Shown: piece by piece, positions 57,101 through 63,522 of the stretch
Layout: the number at the start of each line of letters is the position of its first letter
Position numbering within the stretch: the stretch's first letter is position 1
Origin: Pontibacter anaerobius
GTDB lineage: Bacteria; Bacteroidota; Bacteroidia; Cytophagales; Hymenobacteraceae
DNA length: 64,000 nucleotides
Direction: 5' to 3'
Assembly: GCF_026241195.1 (NCBI RefSeq)
Contig: NZ_JAPFQO010000001.1
Span: forward strand, 620,001-684,000
Notes under the pieces: generated by a model
Databases searched by the model: none
Told to the model about the DNA's origin: nothing
What the model saw: the letters and a program-made list of their open reading frames with translations, nothing else
Translations under genes and position numbers: made by a program

Positions 57101-58281
57101 GCACCGATGCCAGCTGCGGCGCTGAGAACGGCAGAATTGCAGTGAGCAACGTGAGTGGCGGCGTGAGCCCTTATACTTATAGCGTAGACGGAGCCACCTT
57201 CCAGAACGCATCTGAGTTTAGCGGACTGGCCGAGGGAACTTACCAGGTAACGGTGAAGGATGCTGCCGGATGTATGAGCTTTGAAGAAGTGACGATTGGC
57301 AACACGCCGCCAGTCACGGACCTAAGAGCTACGGCAATATCCCCAACCTGCGACCAGCCAACTGGCCAGATAACGATTGATGAAATAGTTGGTGGCACGG
57401 CTCCTTATACTTATAGTATCGATGGGACGAACTTTACTGCATCCACCACATTGGCTGATGTAGCGCCGGGCGCTTATAACCTGACTGTGAAAGACGCAAC
57501 CGGCTGTACGTACAGCATAGAGGTACAGGTAGAGCAGGGGGTAAGCAGCGAACTGGACTACGTGCATCACCTGGATTGCACCGGTGGCAACACCGGCGAG
57601 ATCGCCTTCAAGTCTACCGGCGCCAACGACCAGACACAGTACAGCATCGACGGAGGCAAGACTTTCCAGAAAAATGCTGTCTTCAGGAACCTGGCGGCAG
57701 GCTCTTACCAGCTCATCACTAAGTTCTCTGCATCCTGCTCTATTACGGTAGGTACTGTGGAGGTGAAAGAGGCTGACCCGATACAGGTAGTTGTAACGCC
57801 ACTAACCAAGGCTGTAGGCTTTGAGAAATCAGGCAGCGCAGCCGTAACAGAAATCAGCGGCGGTGTTGGTCCTTATACCTACTCGTTAGATGGCGGCAGT
57901 TTCTCTTCCGACTCGGTGTTTACGAACCTGAGTGCCCGCGAGTACTCCCTGACCGTGAAAGACAGCAGAGGCTGTACCGCAGAACTGACGTTCGAGATTG
58001 AGGGCTTTGGCGATATCGATATTCCGAACGGCTTCACGCCAAACGGTGACGGTGTGAACGATACGTGGGTGCTGAAGAATATCGCGACCCTGTTCCCGAA
58101 CTGCCGCGTGTCGGTTTACAACCGATGGGGTAGCCCGGTGTTCACGTCCAGAGGATACGCCAAGCCATGGGATGGTACCTACAACGGCAAACGCTTGCCG
58201 GATGGCACCTACTACTGCATCATCGAGTTCGGTGACGGTACAACGGCACCTATCAAGTCATCTGTGACCATTATGCGATAA
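48178..58281 (+). CDS. Giant SprB-like repeat adhesin with T9SS type-B sorting domain, 3367 aa
   Basis: A cell-surface adhesin of the SprB type, exported by the T9SS; in Flavobacterium SprB moves along the cell and drives gliding. Domains: signal peptide (..FLFAICLLGVLQFVTSLNAFAQ), a unique region to about residue 480 (49620) including PKD-like parts (PPPTVTIGPQPAIICPGGSGVTLTG), then 34 SprB modules of about 78 residues (49620-57560; each begins TCGxSNGxITVxGVTGG, then PYTYSxDGxxFQ, then AGxYTITVKDANGC), two degenerate modules, and the type-B C-terminal domain (58018-58281: IPNGFTPNGDGVNDTWVLKN ... YNRWGSPVF). The modules form a six-module higher-order repeat. The gene is longer than the window's other cargo gene by almost five times. 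The partner PorP/SprF gene follows 28 bp later. Confidence 0.93.
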   Translation: MKITFTRKLSFLFAICLLGVLQFVTSLNAFAQGKDNTVPTFTVDLRGKPNGVWNSGEVSRNGQLCGAASNENCVQFKILLDQNAEQMEFDIVDGPVPSGSMGYQIDCGPQTPVGQPICVDVSQPITLTLCMPGNAKGIFEVRSLAAFNPQDDVSVTTGCSATLRAPQTFEAGTITWKDITYNGTYNKYLSFPNGDTAPVITPDANAPAYVDYEVSGTTVATKCPGRFFSDVVRVYFYPPPTVTIGPQPAIICPGGSGVTLTGNVTGGDGNWEYIWTDPSGTKVGDQLNYTATAVGTYKFEVRNINYPNCREFSATVDVVSNLAANAGPDQLVCSQSPVQLAGVITAATGGIWSGGGGTFSPSNTALNAVYTPTASEIAAGSVKLTLTSTGNGSCSPVKDDVLITFYPIDVQLTGTPVICSGTMGTVTANVTGGNGTISYKWSSGETTATISNKPAGTYTVTVTDGQSCAITKSFTVTEVTGPSGFTASTQSETCGSSNGSVTVSGVTGGTAPYMYSADGASFQTSATLSGLAAGNYTVYVQDANGCTVTKSITITNIAGPTAVAASTVAASCANNDGSINVGAVTGGTSPYTYSINGTTFQSSTSFAGLASGAYTVTAKDANGCIITTSVSVAKETLTSFTATGASSTCGASNASITVSNVQGGIAPYTYSRDGVNFQTSATLTGMAAGTYTVTVKDSRGCTLAKSVTVGNVAGPTDLATTAKASTCGDSNAEITVTGVTGGTGSYTYSIDGATFQASSSFTGLAAGNYTVYVKDGNGCIYSEAVALTNIAGPDFTATAISSTCGASNGRINISGVTGGTTPYKYSKDGTTFQDAASFTGLAAGTYNITVKDANGCALVKSVTLTDIPGPSDFALAAKSSTCGASNGSITIGAVTGGTSAYTYSIDGKTFQASATFGSLAAGDYTITVKDANSCTIAKAITVTDMAGPTNLAASSKSSTCGASNGELTVTGVTGGTAPYTYSKDGTNFQASATLIGFLAGTHTIYAKDANGCVVSGSFTVANIAGPTAVAATSQPAGCANNDGSITVGAVTGGTATYTYSINGTSFQSSKTFTGLASGTYTVTAKDANGCIVTRSISVGKTAPTNFATTSEPSTCGSNNGTITVGAVTGGVAPYTYSKDGANFQTSATLTGFVAGSHTITVKDAKGCTFSKAITVTDVAGPSDLATAATASTCGNSNGQFTVSGVTGGTSPYTYSLDGKNFQTSDTFTALAEGTYTVTVKDANGCTYAEEVAVSNIEGPAFTLSSKASTCGASNGTVTVNTPTGGTAPYTYSKDGTTFQTSATFSGLAAGEYTITVKDANGCLLPKTIEVTDIPGPSDLAMTSKASTCGDSNGVISISGVTGGTAPYTYSIDGTNFQGSQTFGAVLAGEYTVTVKDANGCIFTKAIVVDNVAGPTGITANTTSSTCGSNNGEITVTGVTGGAGAYTYSKDGVNFQASATLTGFVAGTHTIYAKDANGCTVAKAFTVSDIAGPSAVAATSQPASCNDNDGSITVGKVTGGTAGYTYSINGTTFQSSTNFTGLASGTYTVTAKDANGCIVTASVKVDLNVPTAFASTSVAATCGRPDGQLTIGTVTGGTAPYTYSINGGSFQTSATFSNLLAGSYSITVKDAKGCTFTDEVGVRNLEGPAFNAAATATTCGAANGSITVSNTTGGVGPYTYSIDGVNFQAATTFNNLLAKNYTVYAKDTKGCVGTSQVVVEDIAGPSDFVLTGASSTCGASNATISVSEIVGGTAPYTYSKDGTNFQSSAAFSGLAAGAYTITVKDSNGCIISKAIELQDIPGPSDLTLASTASTCGDSNGKIEVNGVAGGTAPYTFSIDGNTFQSAATFGAVLAGEYTVTVKDANGCTFSREIVVDNIGGPTGLTASATSSTCGAANGKLTITAATGGVAPYTYSKDGVNFQAGLEFNNLLAGSHTITVKDANGCTFAKAFTVADIAGPSAVAATSQPASCQDNDGSITVGKVTGGTSAYTYSINGTTFQSSTSFTGLASGEYTITVKDANGCTATTAVSVNQNVPTNFASTTVASTCGASNASITVGSVTGGTAPYTYSVNNGSFQASATLSNLLAGTYTITVKDAKGCTFSKEVTVEDIAGPSALALAGKASTCGSTNATITVSGVTGGTAPYTFSIDGTNFQSGTSFGSLLAGDYTVTVKDANGCTFAQAVTLEDIPGPSAFTASATASSCGRSNGSITVGTVTGGTAPYTYSADGNNFQEASTLTGLLAGEHTITVKDANGCIVTMGVTVEDVAGPSGLELASTASTCGASNGSITVGKVTGGTAPYTYSMDGSTFQSGPTFSEVLAGEYTITVKDANGCTFSAKITVEDIAGPSNLTAATTSTTCGASNGAISINGVTGGKAPYTYSIDGTNFQAAAAFTELAAGTHTITVKDANGCTYVKAIEVTNIAGPSAIAATTRAASCADNDGSISVGNITGGTAPYTYSINGTTFQSGTSFTGLASGEYTITVKDANGCQTTETVKVSKDGPASFASTTAASTCGAENGRISVVSVDGGATPYTYSINGGSFQSSAVFTSLLAGTYSVTVKDANGCTYTDEVEVTNIEGPSDLTASATTATCGNSNGQINVSAVTGGTAPYTYSKDGVNFQASATLTGLAAGEYQVTVKDANGCTVVKAVTVANASGPEGFTVAGKASTCGAANGEATVSAVIGGKAPYTYSKDGTNFQPETTLTGLAAGNHTITVKDANGCTFTKQITIEDIAGPANYELATVSTTCGAANGSITVSNVTGGTAPYTYALNEGAFQASAAFAEVTAGEHTITVKDANGCTLVKQVTVSDIAGPSDIAAATTPTSCTANNGTITVNGVTGGTAPYTYSLDGAKYQAAANFGSLASGEYEVYVKDANGCSTAVTVTVGVKGPKEASIAATDATCGEENGSITITSVTDGTKPLAYSINGGSFQASATFANLPAGIYTIIIKDAEGCTLEVSQGVSNSNAAAFTATGTDASCGAENGRIAVSNVSGGVSPYTYSVDGATFQNASEFSGLAEGTYQVTVKDAAGCMSFEEVTIGNTPPVTDLRATAISPTCDQPTGQITIDEIVGGTAPYTYSIDGTNFTASTTLADVAPGAYNLTVKDATGCTYSIEVQVEQGVSSELDYVHHLDCTGGNTGEIAFKSTGANDQTQYSIDGGKTFQKNAVFRNLAAGSYQLITKFSASCSITVGTVEVKEADPIQVVVTPLTKAVGFEKSGSAAVTEISGGVGPYTYSLDGGSFSSDSVFTNLSAREYSLTVKDSRGCTAELTFEIEGFGDIDIPNGFTPNGDGVNDTWVLKNIATLFPNCRVSVYNRWGSPVFTSRGYAKPWDGTYNGKRLPDGTYYCIIEFGDGTTAPIKSSVTIMR
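49891..56655 (+). repeat. Six-module higher-order repeat in the adhesin gene
   Basis: Modules with the variant N-D-G-S (SCxNDGS) opening recur as numbers 2, 8, 14, 20, 26 and 31. The Cys codons of this motif are at 49891, 51289, 52687, 54085, 55486 and 56653, i.e. spacings of 1398, 1398, 1398, 1401 and 1167 bp. Six modules of 233 bp give 1398; the last unit has only five. Other modules keep the same register (for example FGAVLAGEYTVTV in 12 and 18, IPGPSD after 5, 11 and 17). Confidence 0.9.
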
Positions 58282-58309
58282 ACAGGCCATTTACCTAACA
58301 ACACGTGTT

Positions 58310-59257
58310 ATGAAGAATTACATTTTACTTTTTTGCTTTCTGCTCGTAGGTTCGGTAGCTGTGGCACAGCAGAAGGCGCTTTACAGCCAGTACATGACCA
58401 ATTACTATCTTCTCAACCCGGCCGTGGCCGGCGTTGAGAAGGACTGGAACTTTAAGGCAGGTTACCGCAACCAATGGACGGGCTTTGAAGGTGCTCCTAA
58501 AACTTTTTATGTAAGTGCCGAGACAGCCTTGTTTAAGCGCACAATCGGGAAGCGGATGGCAAGGCCTTACCACGGCGCTGGCGGCTATATTTACTCAGAC
58601 CAGACGGGACCGATCACGCAAACCGGAGTACTGCTCTCTTACGCCTACCATGTGCCCATCAACAGGAGCCTGTACCTGTCGTCAGGCGTGTTTGGAGGAG
58701 TGCAGCAGTACCGGTTCGACGAGAATAAGATCCACCTGGCGGATGGCTCCAACGAACGCGACCCGGTAACGCAGCAAGGAAGTATAAATGCCTTTATGCC
58801 GGACCTGAGCGTGGGGACATACCTTCACTCCGAGGAGTTTTTTGTGGGGGCATCGCTGTTCCAGGTGCTGGGAAATAAGATCAACAAGAACAGGGAGGTC
58901 GAAGACCCGGCCCGTCTTTCCAGGCACCTGTTTGTGTCCGGTGGGTATAACTTTGATGTAAACCGAAACATCACCGTAACGCCTTCAGCGCTGATAAAAT
59001 ATGTGAACCCGGCCCCGATACAGGCGGACTTTAACGTAAGAGGCGAGTATCACTTCACCAAACGCAGAAAAACGGTTTACGATGATATGGTGTGGGCCGG
59101 AATTTCCTACAGAACGCAGGATGCCGTGGTTGGCTTGGTGGGTGTTCAGTTTAAGGAGCAGTTCCGGCTGAGCTATACGTATGATATCACGGTGTCGAAG
59201 ATGCGCCACTACAGCGCCGGCTCTCATGAGATTGTGCTTGGGTTCCGGATGCCGTAA
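58310..59257 (+). CDS. PorP/SprF-family T9SS membrane protein, 315 aa
   Basis: Export partner of the giant adhesin. Signal MKNYILLFCFLLVGSVAVAQ, then the family opening KALYSQYMTNYYLLNPAVAGVEKDWNFKAGYRNQWTGFEGAPKTFYVSAETALF and a beta-barrel ending in SHEIVLGFRMP. It is clearly related to the protein at 32397, which serves the other cargo gene. It lacks the Arg/Ser-rich loop of that paralogue. It is followed by a very strong terminator. The stop codon is TAA at 59255. Confidence 0.94.
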   Translation: MKNYILLFCFLLVGSVAVAQQKALYSQYMTNYYLLNPAVAGVEKDWNFKAGYRNQWTGFEGAPKTFYVSAETALFKRTIGKRMARPYHGAGGYIYSDQTGPITQTGVLLSYAYHVPINRSLYLSSGVFGGVQQYRFDENKIHLADGSNERDPVTQQGSINAFMPDLSVGTYLHSEEFFVGASLFQVLGNKINKNREVEDPARLSRHLFVSGGYNFDVNRNITVTPSALIKYVNPAPIQADFNVRGEYHFTKRRKTVYDDMVWAGISYRTQDAVVGLVGVQFKEQFRLSYTYDITVSKMRHYSAGSHEIVLGFRMP

Positions 59258-59267
59258 GTATGATTTT

Positions 59268-59323
59268 AAAGTATAAAACAGGAGAGCCAGCGCAAGTGCG
59301 CTGGCTCTCCTGTTTTATACTTT
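59268..59323. terminator. 27-bp perfect hairpin carrying the heptamer at both ends
   Basis: Perfect stem: bases 59268-59294 and 59297-59323 are full reverse complements (outer ends AAAGTATAAAAC / GTTTTATACTTT, GC-rich middle AGGAGAGCCAGCGC). It terminates the adhesin operon. The position of AAGTATA at both ends mirrors the hairpin at 39987-40030. Confidence 0.9.
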
Positions 59324-59348
59324 TATTCCATTTATGCTGGCTACTTCT

Positions 59349-59495
59349 GGCGCAAGCGTCCGCTTGTGCCTTTATTCATCACTGCTTTCTACAACTGGAG
59401 CCAAGCTATCAAGCTATACCCCTTTGCTGGCGCGGGTTTGCAACCCGTGCTTTGCTATACTATCGGATTTGCAATCCGAGCGGCTTGAAAAGCCG
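59349..59495. repeat. Array of four small hairpins (REP-like)
   Basis: Four tight palindromes in 150 bp: GGCGCAAGCG-TC-CGCTTGTGCC (59349-59370), GCGCGGGTT-TGC-AACCCGTGC (59430-59450), CGGATT-TGC-AATCCG (59464-59478) and CGGCTT-GAA-AAGCCG (59481-59495). Two share the TGC loop and all have 6- to 10-bp stems. It is the kind of repeat array linked to RAYT-type (REP-associated) transposases in other bacteria; no transposase gene lies here. Confidence 0.65.
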
Positions 59496-59522
59496 TACTT
59501 GCTTGGATATATCTCCTAGCTA

Positions 59523-59755
59523 CTGAAGTATGCAACTAGAAACAAGCTATTCTTTCTAGCAGCAGTTTATCCTCAGTCTTACGAACCTAAAGTTGCGTTT
59601 CTGGCTTTGGCTCCCTCAAGCCCGGGAGGGCTCGTCCTCGGGCATCGCGCTGGGAGCTTTTCCTGCCCTCGTGCCTCGGGCTGCCTGCGGCACCGGAAAA
59701 ACTCGCATAGGCGCTCAACCCAAGGACTGGGATCAGTTTTCGATAGCTACCTCCT
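59523..59755 (-). repeat. Dispersed non-coding repeat, copy B
   Basis: The inverted counterpart of copy A (42511-42756); see that entry. Common blocks in the minus-strand reading are CTATCGA..CTGATCCCAGTCC, CGGTGCCGC, CAGCGCGATG, GAGCCCTCCCGGGCT and GTTGCATACTTCAG. The gap 59324-60042 as a whole has no gene. Confidence 0.75.
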
Positions 59756-59798
59756 TTGCTACAAAGTAAGTACAGGGTGATAAGTAGTAGCCCTAAGT

Positions 59799-59953
59799 CC
59801 CCCTTCGAAGGGGGCAGGTGGATGACCCGGAATGGCCGAAGCTATGGAGCTTATACTTTAAAACTAGTAATAACAGAAATTCCCCTCTTTGGACTACCGA
59901 GAACGCGAGTTCGAAGGTAGCGAGCGTAGCTCTGAGGGGCAGGGGTGGTTGGA
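59799..59953 (-). repeat. C/G-rich palindromes shared with the 42.3 kb array
   Basis: CCCCCTTCGAAGGGGG (59799-59814) is a perfect palindrome. 59934-59953 is the exact reverse complement of 42315-42334. As at 42.3 kb, these lie next to the dispersed repeat, so both parts may belong to one compound element. Confidence 0.65.
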
Positions 59954-59980
59954 CCCGGCACTGCAAAACACCACTACAAC

Positions 59981-60015
59981 AGAAGAAGCCGCCCAAAGTA
60001 TGGGCGGCTTCTTCT
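59981..60015. terminator. Hairpin downstream of the M14 gene
   Basis: Perfect stem AGAAGAAGCCGCCC (59981-59994) / GGGCGGCTTCTTCT (60002-60015) whose loop is AAAGTAT. No clear T run on the minus strand. Confidence 0.7.
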
Positions 60016-60042
60016 AACTAATAATTCATGCCTATACTTTCC

Positions 60043-62631
60043 CTAATGTGCGTCCTCATCAGCGCGGGCGGAGCTGCCGCTGATGATTTGGCCAAAGAAG
60101 ATGCTGTTCAGGAACAGCTTGTTGGTGCCGTACCAGAACGCGCGGAAGTTCGGATTATCCGGCATTGCGATTACCTTGCCTGCCCCCAAAGTAGATACAT
60201 CCACCGCAGCGGTGTTTTTCACCTTCTGAAGGTTCGGACTGGATATGTAACCCGCCATGAGCGGATTAGATGTATACATCACCGGGTTGGCGTAGGGGCT
60301 CTTGGAGCGCTCCATAAACAAGGTGTTGCTGCGGAAAATAGGCAGCTTCTTATCGGTATAACCATAAGCCAGCGGATGCGTCAGGTCCAGGGTTGTCTCG
60401 AAAATGGCTCCTCCGATTACCTGGGCACCTTCTGAATTGGCAATGTCAGCGTACGGTTTCTGTGCGGCAGTGTCAGGTTTTACTTCCTTAAACTTAATAT
60501 TGCCGATACCATTATCAGCTAGCCATTTAGCCGCGCCACCCATACCAATCACGGTGCCGCCCTGCTGTACCCAGCTGCGCAGCTTTTCTTTGGAGATGTT
60601 GCTGTAGGAGCCTTCTGCCATCACCAGCACATTATACTTGCTCAGGTCGGCGCGGTTAAAGTCGTTGGTTTTGATCAGGACCGGGCGCATGCCGAAGCGG
60701 TCGTCCATCAGGTGCCAGGCCTCTCCGGCGTCGTAGCTGTTCACGCCATCACCCATCAGCATCATCACGCGCGGCTGCTCCAGGCTCCGCATCATCGGGC
60801 TTCCCAGTTTTATACCTTGCGGCGTGAAACCGGTGTTCATGGCATATACTTTCAGGGCATTTTTCTGCGCCACTTCCTGCAACAGCTGGTGCAGCTCATC
60901 GGCATTTATATTTTGCCCGGTCACCGGAATCAGGATGGTACCGTAGTCGTACTGTTTCCCATCGGCTGTACTGAATTTATCGGTGGCCACGCGCGTCACA
61001 ATGCCACGGTCCATCAGCTGGTTCAGGGCGCGTGGGGCATAGTAGCCGTGCCACTCAAACGTATAGGCGTAGTCACTTTTGCCGCCTACTACCTCACCTT
61101 CGGGGAATGCCAGGCTATCTACCTTTTGCCCCAGCTGGCCGCTTTTAAAGTTTCGGGAGGAAAGAGCGGCATGCTCCAGGTCGAAGGCCAGCGGGAAGGT
61201 CCAGGCGGAGATGTCGTAAAACAGGCTGTCCTGAAACGTGGTGCGCTTCTCAAACATCGCCTCAATCAGCCGGTGCTGCGGCTGCTCGGTCGGGATTATG
61301 TAGGCGTTTTCAGGGGTATAGGTAACATTGTCGACCTTGAAGCTTTCCTTCGGACGGTATACTTCTATCTGGTGCTGCCTGATGATCTCCGCCAGGTGGT
61401 ACGCCCTTGCCTTATCCATCTCCGAGCCGAACACATAGGCTTTGGTTTTAGCCTTCTTCGCCTCGTTCAGGGAGTTTTTGTAGAAATCCCGCTGGTGCGC
61501 CAGCAGCTCCTCGCGCATAGCCTGGGCCGCCTCAAGGGTAGAGAGGGTGGTGGTAAACTGGTTTCGGATAGTAAACGGAAATGTCAGTACGCCGTTCACG
61601 CTTTCCTGCGCATGGCCGCGGGAACTGGCCTGTTCGAAAAGTATGCCCACGGCTCCGTTTACGTCGGGGTAGGTAGAGCCTTTGCCGTAGTAAAAATCGT
61701 CGTAGCTCTCCTCGGTGTAATAAAAGGAGCCGATCTTATCCAGCGCTTTGGCGTGGTAAGTGCCGATTTTCTGTGTCAGTTTAAAGTTACTCTCCGGCGT
61801 GAGCGGGTTGTTGCGGCTCGGGATACCCGGCTGAAAGAAGAATGTAGCATTGGTGCCCATCTCGTGGTGATCCGTCAGCACGTTCGGCTTCCACTCGTGG
61901 AACTTCGCCAGCCTGCCCCGCGACTCAGGGTGCTGCAGCGGCAGCCAGTCGCGGTTAAGGTCGAACCAGTAATGGTTGGTGCGTCCGCGGGGCCACGCTT
62001 CGTCGAACTCAGCGCTGTTATTGTCGGTGATCAGGTTTTTGCTGCGGTGAGAGTTTACCCAGCTGGCAAAGCGGTTCATGCCGTCCGGGTTAATAGACGG
62101 ATCTAAAAGTATAATCGTCTCCTCCAGCAGCTTCTCTATCTCCGGCCCCTGTGCTGCTGCCAGGTGGTACACCGCCAGTAAAGAGGCGTTGCTGCCGCTC
62201 GGCTCATTGCCATGCACGCTGTAGCCCATCCACACCACGGCCGGCATATCCTTGAGATTCAGTTTTCCAGACTCGGCAGGGTTTGTAAGCTGCACGTGCT
62301 GCTTCTTTAGCTGCTCAATGTTCTGGTGGTTTTTAGGAGAAGTGATAGTGAGCAGGTACAAAGGGCGGTTCTCATGGGTGCGGCCATATTCTGTTAGGCT
62401 AATACGGTCGGAGAGGCTGGCCATCTCGCGCATAAACATAACCAGTTGATCGTGACTGGCGTGCCACTCCCCTACGTTGTAGCCCAATATGTCTTTAGGT
62501 GTTGGTATATTGCTATTGTAGGACGCCTCAGCCGGCAGGTAGTAGGAGAGCGGTGTCTCGATTTTTTGCGCCACTGCTACGGGGCCAAGGCCCAGCATAG
62601 CCGCTACAGCAAGTACGCGTAGGTTTTTCAT
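60043..62631 (-). CDS. Secreted M14-family zinc carboxypeptidase, 862 aa
   Basis: Signal peptide MKNLRVLAVAAMLGLGPVAVAQ. Residues about 40-370 are an M14 (carboxypeptidase A-like) domain: zinc ligands in the H-x-x-E motif of YSVHGNEPSGSNASLLAVYHL and His of NVLTDHHEMGTN, substrate clamp in LLDPSINPDGMNRFASWVNSHR, and the catalytic Glu in GILFEQASSRGH. A long C-terminal part (about 430-850) has several beta-alpha units including PRVMMLMGDGVNSYDAGEAWHLMDDRFGMRPVLIK and YNVLVMAEGSYSNI, resembling a glutamine-amidotransferase-like fold seen in other large M14 proteins of Bacteroidota. It is monocistronic. Role: extracellular or periplasmic peptide breakdown. Confidence 0.92.
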   Translation of the reverse strand: MKNLRVLAVAAMLGLGPVAVAQKIETPLSYYLPAEASYNSNIPTPKDILGYNVGEWHASHDQLVMFMREMASLSDRISLTEYGRTHENRPLYLLTITSPKNHQNIEQLKKQHVQLTNPAESGKLNLKDMPAVVWMGYSVHGNEPSGSNASLLAVYHLAAAQGPEIEKLLEETIILLDPSINPDGMNRFASWVNSHRSKNLITDNNSAEFDEAWPRGRTNHYWFDLNRDWLPLQHPESRGRLAKFHEWKPNVLTDHHEMGTNATFFFQPGIPSRNNPLTPESNFKLTQKIGTYHAKALDKIGSFYYTEESYDDFYYGKGSTYPDVNGAVGILFEQASSRGHAQESVNGVLTFPFTIRNQFTTTLSTLEAAQAMREELLAHQRDFYKNSLNEAKKAKTKAYVFGSEMDKARAYHLAEIIRQHQIEVYRPKESFKVDNVTYTPENAYIIPTEQPQHRLIEAMFEKRTTFQDSLFYDISAWTFPLAFDLEHAALSSRNFKSGQLGQKVDSLAFPEGEVVGGKSDYAYTFEWHGYYAPRALNQLMDRGIVTRVATDKFSTADGKQYDYGTILIPVTGQNINADELHQLLQEVAQKNALKVYAMNTGFTPQGIKLGSPMMRSLEQPRVMMLMGDGVNSYDAGEAWHLMDDRFGMRPVLIKTNDFNRADLSKYNVLVMAEGSYSNISKEKLRSWVQQGGTVIGMGGAAKWLADNGIGNIKFKEVKPDTAAQKPYADIANSEGAQVIGGAIFETTLDLTHPLAYGYTDKKLPIFRSNTLFMERSKSPYANPVMYTSNPLMAGYISSPNLQKVKNTAAVDVSTLGAGKVIAMPDNPNFRAFWYGTNKLFLNSIFFGQIISGSSARADEDAH

Positions 62632-63522
62632 GAGTAAAGGTGAAGAATAGGTTAGATGTTTGGTTGTACCTGCAATTTCCTGTTTTGCCGAGGCTTTTGC
62701 AAGTATAAAATACCATGAAACAGTACAGGGGCTATCAGTTTAATAAGACCGCAAACAGTACAAGCTTTTCTGGAGTCGCACCCAGCTATTTGTTCGGGGT
62801 AAGTTGTTGATTTTCAATTATAATTGAATGTTTGGTGAGTCTGTTAGCCATGCTTATACTTTTTTTACCCTTTTCTACAGTAGCTACACTTCTAAATTGT
62901 TAACACTCACCAAGTATAAATCAGGAGCTGATTTACGCTAAAAGTTGAATAGTTTATTGCCCCTGCTTGCTGAAGCCCAAAAATATGAGTTGTAACGCTT
63001 GATGTTTTAGTGCAATTATAATCTGTGCGAATAATTGAATATGCTGCTTTAGTGTGCAAAATGCATTATATAGTTAAAAAGCAATGTGTTAGAGGCTGCT
63101 AAAGCCTGTGCAATTTTAAAACTTTATATATAATTTATGTAATAAATATTAGGTTTTAGGTGTAACAAAATATAGTTATCAAGGTATAAGTTCTTTAAAT
63201 AGTAAAATAAACTATAGAAATAGAACACTTATGACTATAGATTCAGCTTTTCATAGTAGGCGTGGTGCTCCATGAGGCTTAGCTAGTATGAAGTAGCCAC
63301 AGGACAATTCTTTTAACGCGCTCCTACAGCCTTACGATACCGGCTAATGTTAATTAGCCCATCTGCAATATGGTTTTAGCTTTAAAATGCAGCTAATAAA
63401 CCTATTGCCCAGCCATGTTTTGCCCTACTGTAAAGTAACCAGTCTTTCGATCCACCTGACCTAGTTAATCACCCAAGGCCAAAGCTACACAGCCTTAAAC
63501 CCAAACCTTATCCCCTAATTTT
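62632..63522. other. 891-bp AT-rich gap
   Basis: Divergent region between the M14 gene and the right-edge gene, with very AT-rich segments (about 62810-63230) and several AAGTATA/TATACTT (for example 62851 and 62912). No gene or convincing promoter found. Confidence 0.45.

Noticed and set aside
49657..57349. Array of tandem repeats as a CRISPR or satellite
   Set aside because: The 233-bp period encodes a conserved protein module in one frame, with only gradual divergence.
60712..62106. 464-residue plus-strand open frame
   Set aside because: Antisense to the M14 carboxypeptidase gene with low-complexity composition; the M14 frame has all catalytic motifs.
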